The notes beneath the pieces are model-generated. The model had not been told where the DNA came from and searched no databases. It was given only the letters and a program-made list of their open reading frames with translations. From positions 248,001 to 312,000 of the forward strand of contig NC_134034.1 in assembly GCF_964204645.1 (NCBI RefSeq): a stretch of 64,000 nucleotides of DNA, read 5' to 3'. Position numbers and translations under genes: made by a program. Positions 1 through 12,422 of the stretch are shown here, one piece after another. How positions within the stretch are numbered: position 1 is the first letter of the stretch; each line of letters starts with the position of its first letter. Source of the DNA: Tubulanus polymorphus. Its lineage: Eukaryota; Nemertea; Palaeonemertea; Tubulaniformes; Tubulanidae.

Positions 1-93
1 CCATTTAGGAGTCTATTCAAAGTCTCCATTGACTTCGTGTAACTGAGTTTATTGTTATCATTTTATTTTCACAGGGAACTTCACGAGAATAGA

Positions 94-3000
94 ATGACTA
101 AAACCACATCAGATCCTCGTCCACCGTTACCTGCCGGGGGTAAAAATAGAACGCCTCTCATGGAATTAGATCTGAATCGATCTACTCCGACGACCTTCAC
201 CTCATCAGCAGACGACTCTAAAACAGCCTTCACCTCACTAGTGGATGACTCGATAATGACCTTCACCTCAGAAGCAGGCGACTCTCTGACGACTGAATCT
301 TTCCTTCTCTCCTCGAATGTAACTCTCGAAAAGACACTAGATGGCAGCACTAGTAGTAGAAACAGTAGTTGTAGCAACAGTTGTGAAGTGAAAATCATTT
401 TGGACAACGGTAAAATATTTTTTTTTTCTAAGTTGACTTCAATTATTTGATGTTAATCGTGGGACCCATGGATCAGGCACGTGACTGACTGTTGTACTCG
501 TATGATTATAGGTGGCGTTGTCTGTGCTGCGTCATCCAGCAGTGAAAGCGATATTGAAAATAACATTGAATCAGAAGAGATTAAAACTGATTGTTGTAAA
601 CTGGAATCTGTGCAGAGAAAAGTGCAACAGTTTTTCCATGAAAACAGCGCGATTTTAAAAAAGGTAAAACCTCGAAACAATGTCCACAATGGATATGATT
701 AAACCTAGTCTGGATTAAACCTAGTCGAAATTATGTTTGTCATTGACTCATCTAAGATTATCATTGTTGCCTATTATTTTCAGTTGCTATGGATAATCAT
801 GTTGCTAGGTTATGTTGCATTCTTCATTGCCGCGTGTGTTATCGATGTTAACCGCGCGATGGCGCTAGTAGTCGTCACATCGCTCGTCATCGCCTGGGTG
901 ACCTACTCGTTAATACGAGACAGAATCGGCGGCCATCTTTACAAAAAATGTTACGTGCCCGTTGCCATGGCAATCAACAACAATTGGTCTATCGTACGAT
1001 GGTATGTATGAATATATAGAATGTTTAAATGGTCGATACTGATTGGTTGTTCGATATTAGACTCGTTTCCTGTTCTAGGTTTGTGTATATCGGACTGGTT
1101 GCCGCTCTGATCACGTATATCGCCGTGGAGATACGTCCGAAACCACGGCAACTGATCTCTCTCGCCGGGTTCCTGATGTTCCTGTTTTTCTTGTTCATTT
1201 TCTCAAAGAATCCTTCGAAGGTGAGCGAAATATCGAAACATCGACAGAAATATCGATATTAATTCGAGATTTCATGTAACTATGATATTTGATATTATCG
1301 TATTTCAGGTGAAATGGCGAACAGTAATTTGGGGTCTCGCGATACAATTCGTTCTGGGTATAGTTATACTGCGTACGGACTTCGGCTTTAAAGCGTTTAA
1401 GTATCTCGGGGATCAGGCGCAAGAGTTTCTTAAATTCACGGACTACGGATCATCATTCGTGTTCGGCAAAAATTACGAAGATCATTTATTTGCGTTCAAG
1501 GTAAAAATATCAATCAGTAAAAATAACATTCCCTGAATCCATCGAAAATTAGATTCCCAGTAAATCATGTACCGGGACGACAGCATTCCTACTACAGAAC
1601 CTTAAAATACTCTGACATCCTTAACATTTTATTTTAGGGGTTCATTCAAGTCCGGTTTTTTACCCTGTGGCCACTCAAATTCTGAAATTCAAATTGTACC
1701 TCGGAAAAATCTTTTTAATCACACATACCTAAAGAATGAACCGGTTCTGTCTAGATGATACCAGTCAGTGTATACACATACATTGTAGTGTGTTTGATTT
1801 CTGTGCACACAATGGATTTTAATTTAATACAGCGTTGTTTCTATGTTGCTCGTTGGTTACTTTGAGATAAAGAGATAAAACCTGGAGTCTCCTGATCTCT
1901 CCCTCCCTCCCGGTCTATAAAACTAGTTTATGAATTCATCATTAATTATACTTTATTTCAGGTTCTACCAGTAATAATATTTTTCAGCTGCGCTATCTCG
2001 ACTCTATATCACCTCGGAGTGATGCAGAGTCTGATCGGTAAGATCGCCTGGGTGATGCAGGTTACTATGGGAACGTCTGCTACTGAATCACTGTGCGCAG
2101 CTGGTAATATATTCGTCGGTCAGGTGAGTCGACTTCCCCGCACCCCCTCCGGTCTCCACCCCTACCCCCTCCGGTCTCCACCCCTACCCCCTCCAGTCTC
2201 AACCCCCTGCCCCCTCCAGTCTCGACCCCCCTACCCCATCCAGTCTCAACTCCCTCCAGTCTCAACTCCCCCTACCCCCTCCAGTCTCAACTCCCCCTAC
2301 CCCCTCCAGTCTCAACCCCCTCCAGTCTCAACCTCCCTATCCCCTCCAGTATCGACCCCCCTCCAGTCTCAACCCCCTCCAGTCTCAACTCCCCCTACCC
2401 TCTCCAGTCTCTCAATGATGAACAGATAGTTTCACTGATTGATTGTTTTATAGACGGAAGCTCCGATCCTTGTGCGTCCGTTTATCGGAATGATGACTAA
2501 TTCAGAGATCCACGCTATGATGACTGGTGGATTCGCTACTATCGCTGGTGGAGTTTTAGCTGCTTATATACTGTTCGGGGTTAGTATTCACTGTAATTCC
2601 ACTTCCACAGACTCAGTTCCACCGTGCTCTATCCAGTTACACAGTTCTGTATCCAGTTCCACAGTTTTGTATCTCTAGTTCATATATTCAGTTCCACTGT
2701 CTTGAATCCAGTTGCGCAGTTGTGGATCCAATTCCACAGTTGTGGATCGAGTTCTGAGAACAATTCAACTTGAGTTTGATTAAGTAAATTTTCTTCTACG
2801 GTTTCAACTTATAAAGTGAAATTGAACCAATATTTATTGAACCAAGCACCTGACACTCCGGGCACCTGAGACTCTGGGCATCTGGAATCTGAGCTGCTGA
2901 ACTCTGGAATCCGAGCTGCTGAATGAACTCCAGGTGTCTGAACTCTTGAATCTGAGCTGCTGAATGAACTCCAGGTGTCTGAACTCTTGAATCTGAGCTG

Positions 3001-6000
3001 CTGAATGAACTTCAGGTGTCTGAACTCAGTAAAATCATAATGACGACGCTATGTTGTTGTTGTTGTTGTTGTTGTAGGTACCTGCTGAACATCTGCTGTG
3101 TGCATCTGTAATGAACGCACCAGTCGCGCTAGCTGTATCAAAACTATTCTATCCAGAAACGGAACAATCGAAATTCACTGATTCTAACGATATTCCGATG
3201 GAAAAAGGGTAAGAGTACATTTCCACATTGTATCCACACTTGATTCCACATTGTATCCACACTTGATTCCACATTGTATCCACACTTGATTCCAATCTGT
3301 ATCCACATCCTGATTTCCTGGAATTGAAGTTCTATTTATATGTTATATTTCTAGGAAAGAGCGTAATTTACTGGAAGCAGCGTCTGCCGGAGCCTCGTCT
3401 TCAATTAAACTAGTCGCGAATATTGCCGCGAATTTAATCGCGTTCCTCGCGATGTTAGCTTTTATAAACGCTGCTCTCTCGTGGTTCGGGTCACTGGTCG
3501 ACCTTCCTGAATTAACATTCCAGGTAACAATCTATTCAGTATAATTATAATTACTAATGATAACCTCATTTTCAATTACTTCAATGATTCATTAGAATTA
3601 TGATTAGTTACTAATGACGATCTTCTCATTCTCAAAGATGACTTCAATGATTCAGCAAAATTATGATTAGTTACTAATGACAACCTCATTCTCAATGACT
3701 TCAACGATTCATTAGAATCATGATGATATATTTTGTAGGTGATATGTTCGTATGTTTTTATGCCTGTTGCGTTTATGATGGGTGTTGATTGGTCGGATGC
3801 TGATAAAGTTGGAGAATTACTCGGAATTAAATTATTCCTCAATGAATTTGTCGCGTATAAACAATTAAGTGGTTACATTAAAAACCGTTCGAACTGCATT
3901 CAACATTCACCTCAAATATCGGTAAGTGAAATATACAACCTGCTAGTTCCACAGTTCTGGATCCAGTTCCACAGTTCTGGATCCAGTTCCACAGTTCTGA
4001 ATCCAGTTCCACAATTCTGAATCCAGTTCTATAGTTCTGAATCCAGTTCCACAATTCTGAATCCAGTTCCACAGTTACTGGATCCAGTTCCACAGTTCTG
4101 AATGTGTCTTGAGAAGGTGGTTAAACTGACAGTCCCTCTCTAGCTCCCCCTGTTGTAAACTGATAGAACTATTTATCTCTATTTCATACAGTATCGCTCT
4201 GAAGTTATAGCCACGTACCTCTCTAGCTCCCTCTATTGTAAACTGATAGAACTATTTATCTCTATTTCATGCAGTATCGCTCTGAAGTTATAGCCACGTA
4301 CCTCTCTAGCTCCCCCTATTGTAAACTGATAGAACTATTTATCTCTATTTCATGCAGTATCGCTCTGAAGTTATAGCCACGTACCTCTCTAGCTCCCCCT
4401 ATTGTAAATTGATAGAACTATTTATCTCTATTTCATGCAGTATCGCTCTGAAGTTATAGCCACGTACCTCTCTAGCTCCCCCTATTGTAAACTGATAGAA
4501 CTATTTATCTCTATTTCATACAGTATCGCTCTGAAGTTATAGCCACGTACCTCTCTAGCTCCCTCTATTGTAAACTGATAGAACTATTTATCTCTATTTC
4601 ATGCAGTATCGCTCTGAAGTTATAGCCACGTACCTCTCTAGCTCCCCCTATTGTAAACTGATAGAACTATTTATCTCTATTTCATACAGTATCGCTCTGA
4701 AGTTATAGCCACGTACCTCTCTAGCTCCACCTATTGTAAATTGATAGAACTATTTATCTCTATTTCCTGCAGTATCGCTCTGAAGTTATAGCCACGTACC
4801 TCTCTAGCTCCCCCTATTGTAAACTGATAGAACTATTTATCTCTATTTCATACAGTATCGCTCTGAAGTTATAGCCACGTACCTCTCTAGCTCCCCCTAT
4901 TGTAAACTGATAGAACTATTTATCTCTATTTCATGCAGTATCGCTCTGAAGTTATAGCCACGTACCTCTCTAGCTCCCCCTATTGTAAACTGATAGAACT
5001 ATTTATCTCTATTTCATGCAGTATCGCTCTGAAGTTATAGCCACGTACCTCTCTAGCTCCCCCTATTGTAAACTGATAGAACTATTTATCTCTATTTCAT
5101 GCAGTATCGCTCTGAAGTTATAGCCACGTACCTCTCTAGCTCCCCCTATTGTAAACTGATAGAACTATTTATCTCTATTTCATGCAGTATCGCTCTGAAG
5201 TTATAGCCACGTATCTCTCTAGCTCCCCCTATTGTAAACTGGTAGAACTATTTATCTCTATTTCATACAGTATCGCTCTGAAGTTATAGCCACGTACCTC
5301 TCTAGCTCCCCCTATTGTAAACTGATAGAACTATTTATCTCTATTTCATGCAGTATCGCTCTGAAGTTATAGCCACGTACCTCTCTAGCTCCCCCTATTG
5401 TAAACTGATAGAACTATTTATCTCTATTTCATACAGTATCGCTCTGAAGTTATAGCCACGTACCTCTCTAGCTCCCCCTATTGTAAACTGATAGAACTAT
5501 TTATCTCTATTTCATACAGTATCGCTCTGAAGTTATAGCCACGTACCTCTCTAGCTCCCCCTATTGTAAACTGATAGAACTATTTATCTCTATTTCATAC
5601 AGTATCGCTCTGAAGTTATAGCCACGTACCTCTCTAGCTCCCCCTATTGTAAACTAATAGAACTATTTATCTCTATTTCATGCAGTATCGCTCTGAAGTT
5701 ATAGCCACGTACCTCTCTAGCTCCCCCTATTGTAAACTGATAGAACTATTTTTCTCTATTTCATGCAGTATCGCTCTGAAGTTATAGCCACGTACCTCTC
5801 TAGCTCCCCCTATTGTAAACTGATAGAACTATTTATCTCTATTTCATGCAGTATCGCTCTGAAGTTATAGCCACGTATGCTTTGTGTGGATTTGCTAATC
5901 TCAGCTCAATTGGGATTCAACTGGGTGGAATTGGACCGATGGCTCCGCATAGGAAGGGAGATCTAGCGCGACTCGCTGTGAGGGCGCTGACGGCTGGATT

Positions 6001-6212
6001 TATCTCTTGTTTAGTAACAGCGTGTGTAGCAGGTACGTCTATCCCCCCTCCCCCCTCCCCCCTAGTGTTTGTTAACAGAATCCGAAACTCATATATTCTC
6101 ATTCTGTCTTGCAGGAATTCTGACCGTCGATAGAAATATAATCGATTGTAGCAGTTTAACGACCAATTCAACAATGAATGTAACCATCATCAACGCAACT
6201 AATATTTTATGA
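94..6212 (+). CDS. SLC28A3-like: SLC28 concentrative nucleoside transporter (CNT3-like), 12 coding exons
   Basis: Sodium- or proton-coupled nucleoside uptake at the plasma membrane. Exons with continuous phase: 94-409, 512-663, 784-1001, 1079-1220, 1309-1500, 1962-2123, 2454-2579, 3078-3208, 3355-3523, 3739-3921, 5852-6032, 6115-6212. They give about 689 residues, close to vertebrate CNT3. Residues 1-155 are a hydrophilic Ser/Thr/Asp-rich N-terminus; membrane segments start near residue 157 ([14 protein letters not shown]). Family motifs are clear: GQTEAP near 394-398, and the CNT signature [12 protein letters not shown] near 565-576. The C-terminus carries several N-x-S/T sites. An AG at 73-74 just upstream of the ATG suggests an untranslated exon before the window; the reading frame stays open upstream, so an earlier start is possible. 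Intron 10 holds a 1.66-kb array that repeats the acceptor of exon 11 (separate entry). Which CNT paralogue this is cannot be decided from sequence alone. Confidence 0.93.
2125..2425. repeat. C-rich minisatellite in SLC28 intron 6
   Basis: Degenerate tandem copies of a roughly 20-base unit rich in CCCCCTCCAGTCTCAA begin right after the donor at 2124 and fill the intron. The purine-poor strand is the coding strand. Confidence 0.8.
2590..3075. repeat. Repeats in SLC28 intron 7
   Basis: 2600-2760 holds degenerate copies of a 20-base motif containing GTTCCACAGTT. 2880-3020 holds about three copies of a roughly 50-base unit (GAATCTGAGCTGCTGAATGA). 3050-3075 is a GTT microsatellite next to the acceptor. 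Confidence 0.7.
3560..3725. repeat. About 60-bp tandem repeat, SLC28 intron 9
   Basis: Three diverged copies of a unit containing TTATGATTAGTTACTAATGA fill the intron between 3523 and 3739. Confidence 0.65.
3940..4105. repeat. 20-bp tandem array, SLC28 intron 10
   Basis: About eight copies of the unit AGTTCCACAGTTCTGAATCC, directly upstream of the 83-bp acceptor array. The unit matches the terminus of a small palindromic element found at 14428-14535 and 61144-61236. Confidence 0.8.
4110..5851 (+). repeat. 83-bp tandem array duplicating a splice acceptor (SLC28 exon 11)
   Basis: Unit starts (the T after the acceptor AG) fall at 4192, 4275 and so on to 5852, exactly 20 steps of 83 bp, so the acceptor is present 21 times. 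Each unit carries a pyrimidine-rich stretch, TTTCATGCAG or TTTCATACAG, and then the first 26 bases of exon 11 (TATCGCTCTGAAGTTATAGC and on to CACGTA). Only the last copy continues into the full exon. 83 is not a multiple of three, and reading on from an upstream copy shifts frame and reaches a stop in the next unit. Copies differ at only a few positions. Confidence 0.95.
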
Positions 6213-6690
6213 TAAATCACCGAGAACTTTTAGCTTTAGACGCTAACACTCAATTAGAAACTGCCAAACTTTTTGTCACATGTCAACAGTGCTGTCTAAT
6301 GTAAAGAATGCTGTCCAGTGTAAACAGTATTGTCCAATGTAAGCTGTACTGTGTGCAGAGACGCTGGAACTGCAGCCGCCTATGTAAACAGTGATGTCCA
6401 GTCTTAAGAATGATGACGTATGATGTCAAAAGAGTTCTGTCCAAACCCAATTCCACAAGACTTCTGTCTATTTGATGTGTACGGCTGTCCAATGCACTGT
6501 AATTAAAAGGTCTTGTCCGATACAATGGTAGCTACAATGTCCAAAGAACAACTATTTCAATGTAGAAACAATGTTGTTCAATACTCAGTGTCAGATGTAG
6601 ACAATAGTTATGTAATAATCAATGCAAGTTGAAGCTGCTGCAAGGTTAGGGTTAGCCCCCCCCCATGCCGCAGTCCCCTCCCCTCGGCTT
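6213..6690. other. SLC28 3' flank, no gene seen
   Basis: Contains the likely 3' UTR and loose repeats of a TGTCCAATGTAAACAGT-like motif between about 6290 and 6600. I see no coding signal. Confidence 0.4.
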
Positions 6691-6697
6691 TACAATA

Positions 6698-6876
6698 TAC
6701 AGTCGACCCCTGATATACCGCCCACCCACATCGGTGCAGAACGATTTTGGCGGTATAGAGAGTATGGCGGTTTATCGGGGGTGTTTTATTATGTATTTGC
6801 ATGGAGATGTACATTGAGAAAACTTAGCGGTAGGCGGGGGTGACGGTAAATGGGGAGTGCGGTAGGGTTCACTGTA
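6698..6876. mobile_element. Putative MITE with TACAGT...ACTGTA ends
   Basis: Begins TACAGTCGACCCCTGATATA and ends AGGGTTCACTGTA, giving short imperfect inverted termini, with a further internal repetition of a GCGGTATA motif. The ends resemble Tc1/mariner- or pogo-type non-autonomous elements. No transposase is present. Confidence 0.4.
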
Positions 6877-6879
6877 TGT

Positions 6880-7300
6880 TTATATCGATCTGAATGTTTA
6901 AATGATAAGTTAAAGGAGTAGTTGACAATATAAATGTCACCGATCTCTCTCTTTACAGAACCGTTTATTCGTAATACGGTTCTATATTAACAGTACTTTA
7001 TTTTTGGAGGTTTTTTTGTATATTTACCATTTATTTTTTGATCTCATTTTGATGTTGCGCATTTATCTTATATCAAACATATATCACAATTATGTCACTT
7101 GTAGATTTATTCTAGAATTTAAAACAATGCAATTTTTGTGTGTGTACCATTTATATACAATCTACTCTATATACTATAAACTAATATCATGTGTTTGATT
7201 GTTTTGTATTGGAAATTCTATTTCTAGCCCACTTGGAGTCCTAGCACTTTTCGGTCGTCTCTTTGAGTTTATTTTCGGATCAGTTCAATCAGTGGGCACA
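6880..7300. other. AT-rich gene-free stretch
   Basis: AT-rich sequence between the MITE and the satellite. Nothing else recognised. Confidence 0.4.
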
Positions 7301-7638
7301 AGCCTGTGTAACATAGGACACCCCTGACCGTACATCCTCTATTCAGCATCAGTACCACTCTGAATCAGTATCTGTAATTACTGGGTTGGAACCCAGGACA
7401 CCCCTGTACATCCTCTATTCAGCATCAGTACCAATCTGAACCAGTATCAGTAACTATGGGACCACTCTGAATCAGTATCAGTAATTACTGGGTTTGAACC
7501 CGGGACACCCCTGTACATCCTCTATTCAGCATCAGGACCACTCCTAATCAGTCTAGTAACTATTGGACCACTCGGAATCAGTGTCAGTAATAACAGGGTT
7601 CGAACCCGGGACATCCGCTAACTTTATAATGATGCTAT

Positions 7639-7872
7639 GATCGCCATCTATTGGAATTTGGCTGAACTGACTAGATAGCTCTTAGTGGTCTCACTGAGTC
7701 TTCTCTAATCCGTTGAAATCACACTCGCCATCTGTCGGATTTCTATAATACTACAGTCTAATGACGGTTATATCCAACAGATGGCGAGTGTGATTTTAAC
7801 GGATTAGAGAAGACTCAGTAAGATCAGTAAGAGCAATCTAGTAAGTTCAGCCAAATTCCAATAGATGGCGAT
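7639..7872. mobile_element. Foldback (hairpin) element, copy 1
   Basis: About 234 bp with two arms of about 95 bp that are near-perfect reverse complements, from GATCGCCATCTATTGGAATT to its complement AATTCCAATAGATGGCGAT. The loop is about 40 bp around TATAATACTACAGTC. No coding capacity; looks like a MITE carried within the satellite. Confidence 0.8.
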
Positions 7873-9217
7873 AACGTTAGAAATCTTGATATCCTCTTGT
7901 CGGAGACCCTGTACATCCTCTATTCAGCATCAGGATCACTCTGAATCAGTATCAGTAACTATTGCACCACTCTGAATCAGTGTTAATAACTATTGGACCA
8001 CTCTGAATCAGTCTCAGTAACTATTGGGCCACTCGGAATCAGTCTCAGTTTGGACCACTCTGAATCAGTATCAGTAACTATTGGATCACTCTGAATCAGT
8101 ATCAGTAACTATTGGACCACTCGGAATCAGTATCAGTAACTATTGGACCACTCTGAATCAGTGTCAGTAACTATTGGACCACTCTGAATCAGTATCAGTA
8201 ACTATTGGACCACTCTGAATCAGTCTCAGTAACTATTGGACCACTCTGAATCAGTAACTATTGGGCCACTAGGAATCAGTATCAGTAATTACTGGGTTTC
8301 GAACCCGGGACACCCCTGTACATCCTCTATTCAGCATCAGGACCACTCTGAATCAGTATCAGTAACTATTGGACCACTCTGAATCAGTCTCACCTTGGAC
8401 CACTCGGAATCAGTATCAGTAACTATTGGACCACTCTGAATCAGTATCAATAACTATTGGACCACTCTGAATCAGTGTCAGTTTGGACCACTCTGAATCA
8501 GTATCAGTAACTATTGGACCACTCGGAATCAGTATCAGTAACTATTGGACCACTCTGAATCAGTGTCAGTAACTATTGGACCACTCTGAATCAGTATCAG
8601 TTTGGACCACTCTGAATCAGTCTCACTAACTATTGGACCACTAGGAATCAGTATCAGTAATTACTGGGTTTCGAACCCGGGACACCCCTGTACATCCTCT
8701 CTTCAGCATCAGGACCACTCTGAATCAGTATCAGTAACTATTGGACCACTCGGAACCAGTCTCAATTGGACCACTCAGAATCAGTATCAGTAACTATTGG
8801 GCCACTCTGAATCAGTATCAGTAACTATTGGACCACTCTGAATCAGTATCAGTAACTATTGGACCACTCGGAATCAGTATCAGTAACTATTGGTCCACTC
8901 TGAATCAGTCTCACTTTGGACCACTCTGAATCAGTATCAGTAACTATTGGACCACTCGCAATCAGTATCAGTAACTATTGGTCCACTCTGAATCAGTCTC
9001 ACTTTGGACCTCTCTGAATCAGTCTCAGTAACTATTGGACCACTCTGAATCAGTATCAGTAATTACTGGGTTTGAACCCGGGACACCCCTGTACATCCTC
9101 TATTCAGCATCAGGACCACTCCTAATCAGTCTTAGTAACTATTGGACCACTCGGAATCAGTGTCAGTAATAACAGGGTTCGAACCCGGGACATCCGCTAA
9201 CTTTTTAATGATGCTAT

Positions 9218-9451
9218 GATCGCCATCTATTGGAATTTGGCTGAACTGACTAGATAGCTCTTACTGGTCTCACTGAGTCTTCTCTAATCCGTTGAAATCA
9301 CACTCGCCATCTGTCGGATTTCTATAATACTACAGTCTAATGACGGTTATATCCAACAGATGGCGAGTGTGATTTTAACGGATTAGAGAAGACTCAGTGA
9401 GACCAGTAAGAGCAATCTAGTCAGTTCAGCCAAATTCCAATAGATGGCGAT
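9218..9451. mobile_element. Foldback element, copy 2
   Basis: Nearly identical to the copy at 7639, with the same flanking CATCCGCTAACTTT and ATAACGTTAGAAATC. It was therefore duplicated together with the surrounding satellite rather than inserted independently. Confidence 0.8.
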
Positions 9452-10528
9452 AACGTTAGAAATCTTGATATCCTCTCGTCGGAGACCCTGTACATCCTCT
9501 ATTCAGCATCAGGATCACTCTGAATCAGTATCAGTAACTATTGGACCACTCTGAATCAGTGTCAATAACTATTGGACCACTCTGAATCAGTCTCACCTTG
9601 GACCACTATGAATCAGTATCAGTAACTATTGGACCACTCTGAATCAGTCTCAGTAACTATTGGACCACTCGGAATCAGTCTCAGTAACTATTGGACCACT
9701 CGGAATCAGTATCAGTAACTATTGGACCACTCTGAATCAGTATCAGTAACTATTGGACCACTCGGAATCAGTATCAGTAACTATTGGACCACTCGGTCAG
9801 TATCAGTAACTATTGGACCACTCGGAATCAGTATCAGTAATTACTGGGTTTCGAACCCGGGACACCCCTGTACATCCTCTCTTCAGCATCAGGACCACTC
9901 TGAATCAGTATCAGTAACTATTGGGCCACTCTGAATCAGTATCAGTAACTATTGGACCACTCGGAATCAGTATCAGTAACTATTGGACCACTCGGAATCA
10001 GTGTCAGTGGACCACTCTGAATCAGTATCGGTAAATATTGGACCACTCTGAATCAGTATCAGTAACTATTGGACCACTCAGAATCAGTATCAGTAACTAT
10101 TGGACCACTCTGAATCAGTATCAGTAACTATTGGACCACTCGGAATCAGTCTCACCTTGGACCACTACAAATCAGTATCAGTAACTATTGGACCACTCGG
10201 AATCAGTTTCACCTTGGATCACTCTGGATCAGTATCAGTAACTATTGGACCACTCTGAATTAGTCTCAGTTTGGACCACTCTGAATCAGTATCAGTAACT
10301 ATTGGACCACTAGGAATCAGTATCAGTAACTATTGGACCACTCTGAATCAGTCTCACCTTGGACCACTCTGAATCAGTATCAGTAACTATTGGACCACTC
10401 TGAATCAGTATCAGTAACTATTGGACCACTCTGAATCAGTATCAGTAACTATTGGACCACTCGGAATCAGTGTCAGTAATGACTGGGTTCGAGCCCGGGA
10501 CGTCCGCTTACTTTAATAATAATGCTAT

Positions 10529-10760
10529 GATCGCCATCTATTGGAATTTGGCTGAACTGACTAGATTGCTCTTACTGGTCTCACTGAGTCTTCTCTAATC
10601 CGTTAAAATCAAACTCGCCATCAGGTGGATTTCTATAATACTAGTCTAATGACGGTTATATCCACCAGATGGCGAGTATGATTTTAACGGATTAGAGAAG
10701 AGTCAGTGAGACCAGTAAGAGCTATCTAGTAAGTTCAGCCAAATTCCAATAGATGGCGAT
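10529..10760. mobile_element. Foldback element, copy 3
   Basis: Same hairpin with more differences (CATCAGGTGG for CATCTGTCGG, ACCAGATGG for AACAGATGG). The flanks are again shared with the other copies, which points to an older duplicate of the same module. Confidence 0.78.
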
Positions 10761-11149
10761 AACGTTGGATATCTCCTCGTCGGAGACCCTGTACATCCTC
10801 TATTCAGCTTCACCACTCTGAATCAGTATCATGTAATTACTGGATTCGAACCCGGGACACCCCTGTTCATCCTCTGTTCAGCATCAGCACCACTCCGAAT
10901 CAGTATCAGTAATTACTGGGTTCGAACCCGGGACACCCCTGTACATCCTCTGTTCAGCATCAGGACCAATCTGCATCAGTATCAGTAGTTACTGGGTCTG
11001 AACCCACACCCCTGTTCATCCTCTGATCAGCATCAGTACCACTCCGAATCAGTACCAGTAATTACCGGTTTCAAACCCGGGACACCCCTGTACATCCTCT
11101 ACTCAGCATCAGGACCACTCTAAATCAGTGTCAGTAATTACTGGGTTCA

Positions 11150-12420
11150 AACCCCGTAATCCTTGTCCATCAATCACTCTGACTCCGGAAACCTTGACCC
11201 ATCGAGACACTAGAGATGACAAACTAACAACTATTATAATATTTATATCTAATTCATTATTGTCAGACAAAAAATATGTTTCAACGTTTTTGAAAGTTAT
11301 CATTGTTGATATTTACAATAAATTTGTTTCAACGGAAAAATATTGACAGAAAAATTGCAAATAATTTCAGAGAATCGGGAAAAACCAGTTTCTGGAATCA
11401 ATGCGATACTGAATCGGCCACAATTAGCCTCACTTGCCAGAGTTCAGTATTACAAATAAATTGGACTGGTTCAGCTATTCAATCTTACTGATATAAAGGG
11501 TAACGCAACCAGTCTAGGGGAGTGGGAGAACACTGTTATCCGCCCCCTCCCCCTTCCCTGTTAAATCCAAACTCACAGACAGCAGTATATAGAGCTGGGA
11601 CAACACTCAACATCTGCTTCAAAATTATATCTTCTGTTTTTGATTTAAACTTTAACGATTTACAAAAATTTCCGGTATTTAACATTGGACGATACAATTA
11701 ACATTCGGTTTAAATTTCAACTGGAAATATAATAATCAATAAGATATCTATATATATATATATACAACTTACAATAAGCAATAAATATGAATGTTAGAAA
11801 TCAATAATAATTTTAGTCATTGAACAAACGAAAGAATGAAGGAATATAGATTGATTGAATTTAGATTGAATTTCGGTTGAATTATTTAGCGCATATTTAC
11901 AACGACTTTTAACATTTAATTAAATCACACACAAAAAACTAAAAGCACAAAAACATTATATTCAAATATTCGCTCGAATTTAGAATTGATCAAAGTCGGA
12001 ATGTTTTAAATTCAATTCTATTCCACTATAATTTGTATCATAACATCACCAGCAGAGGGCGTTTATATCTGCTGATTCATAGTTCCTCAACACAAGGACA
12101 GGTGGCGGTAATATCTAATTTGTAGTTCCAAAATACAACAGTAGGCGGCGATTCTCGTACCATGGAAATAGTAGGAGAGTAATAAATTAATAATTCATTT
12201 AACCAAGATAAGATAATTTATCTTATCTTAGTTTTGATAAATTCCAAAAGATGGCTCTGTCAACGATAATTTATATGTTCTCGATTATTTCAATAAGTGC
12301 CATCTAATAATTAGATTTCAAGTTTTCAGTGAAATGACGATCAAGTTGACGATGCCGTGGTGGAGAATTCCGTGAACGGACGGATCAGGTTGATGTCACG
12401 AGAGTCCAATAGGGGGCATT
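11150..12420. other. AT-rich gene-free stretch
   Basis: No gene recognised. A TA-dinucleotide run lies near 11750, and a short palindrome (AAGATAAGATAATTTATCTT) at about 12205. Confidence 0.4.
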
Positions 12421-12422
12421 GA

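Larger units (their letters stand above)
7300..11150. repeat. Complex satellite of about 31-bp units with higher-order structure
   Basis: The dominant unit contains ACCACTCTGAATCAGTATCA followed by GTAACTATTGG (about 31 bp). It is repeated over 100 times, with variants (CTCGG for CTCTG, GTCTCAG for GTATCAG). A second module recurs inside it: a tRNA T-arm-like GGGTTCGAACCCGGGACA followed by CCCTGTACATCCTCTATTCA and CAGCATCAGGACC. Blocks 7.3-8.9 kb and 8.9-10.5 kb are near copies, offset by about 1.58 kb, each carrying one hairpin element. Open frames here are repeat artefacts. Confidence 0.9.

Noticed and set aside
4110-5851. CRISPR-like array
   Set aside because: Units are contiguous tandem repeats without unique spacers, inside an intron of an animal gene.
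8602-9934. Open frames in the satellite (repeated WTTQNQ- or GPLGIS-type peptides)
   Set aside because: Products of the 31-bp repeat; no domain, no splice context.
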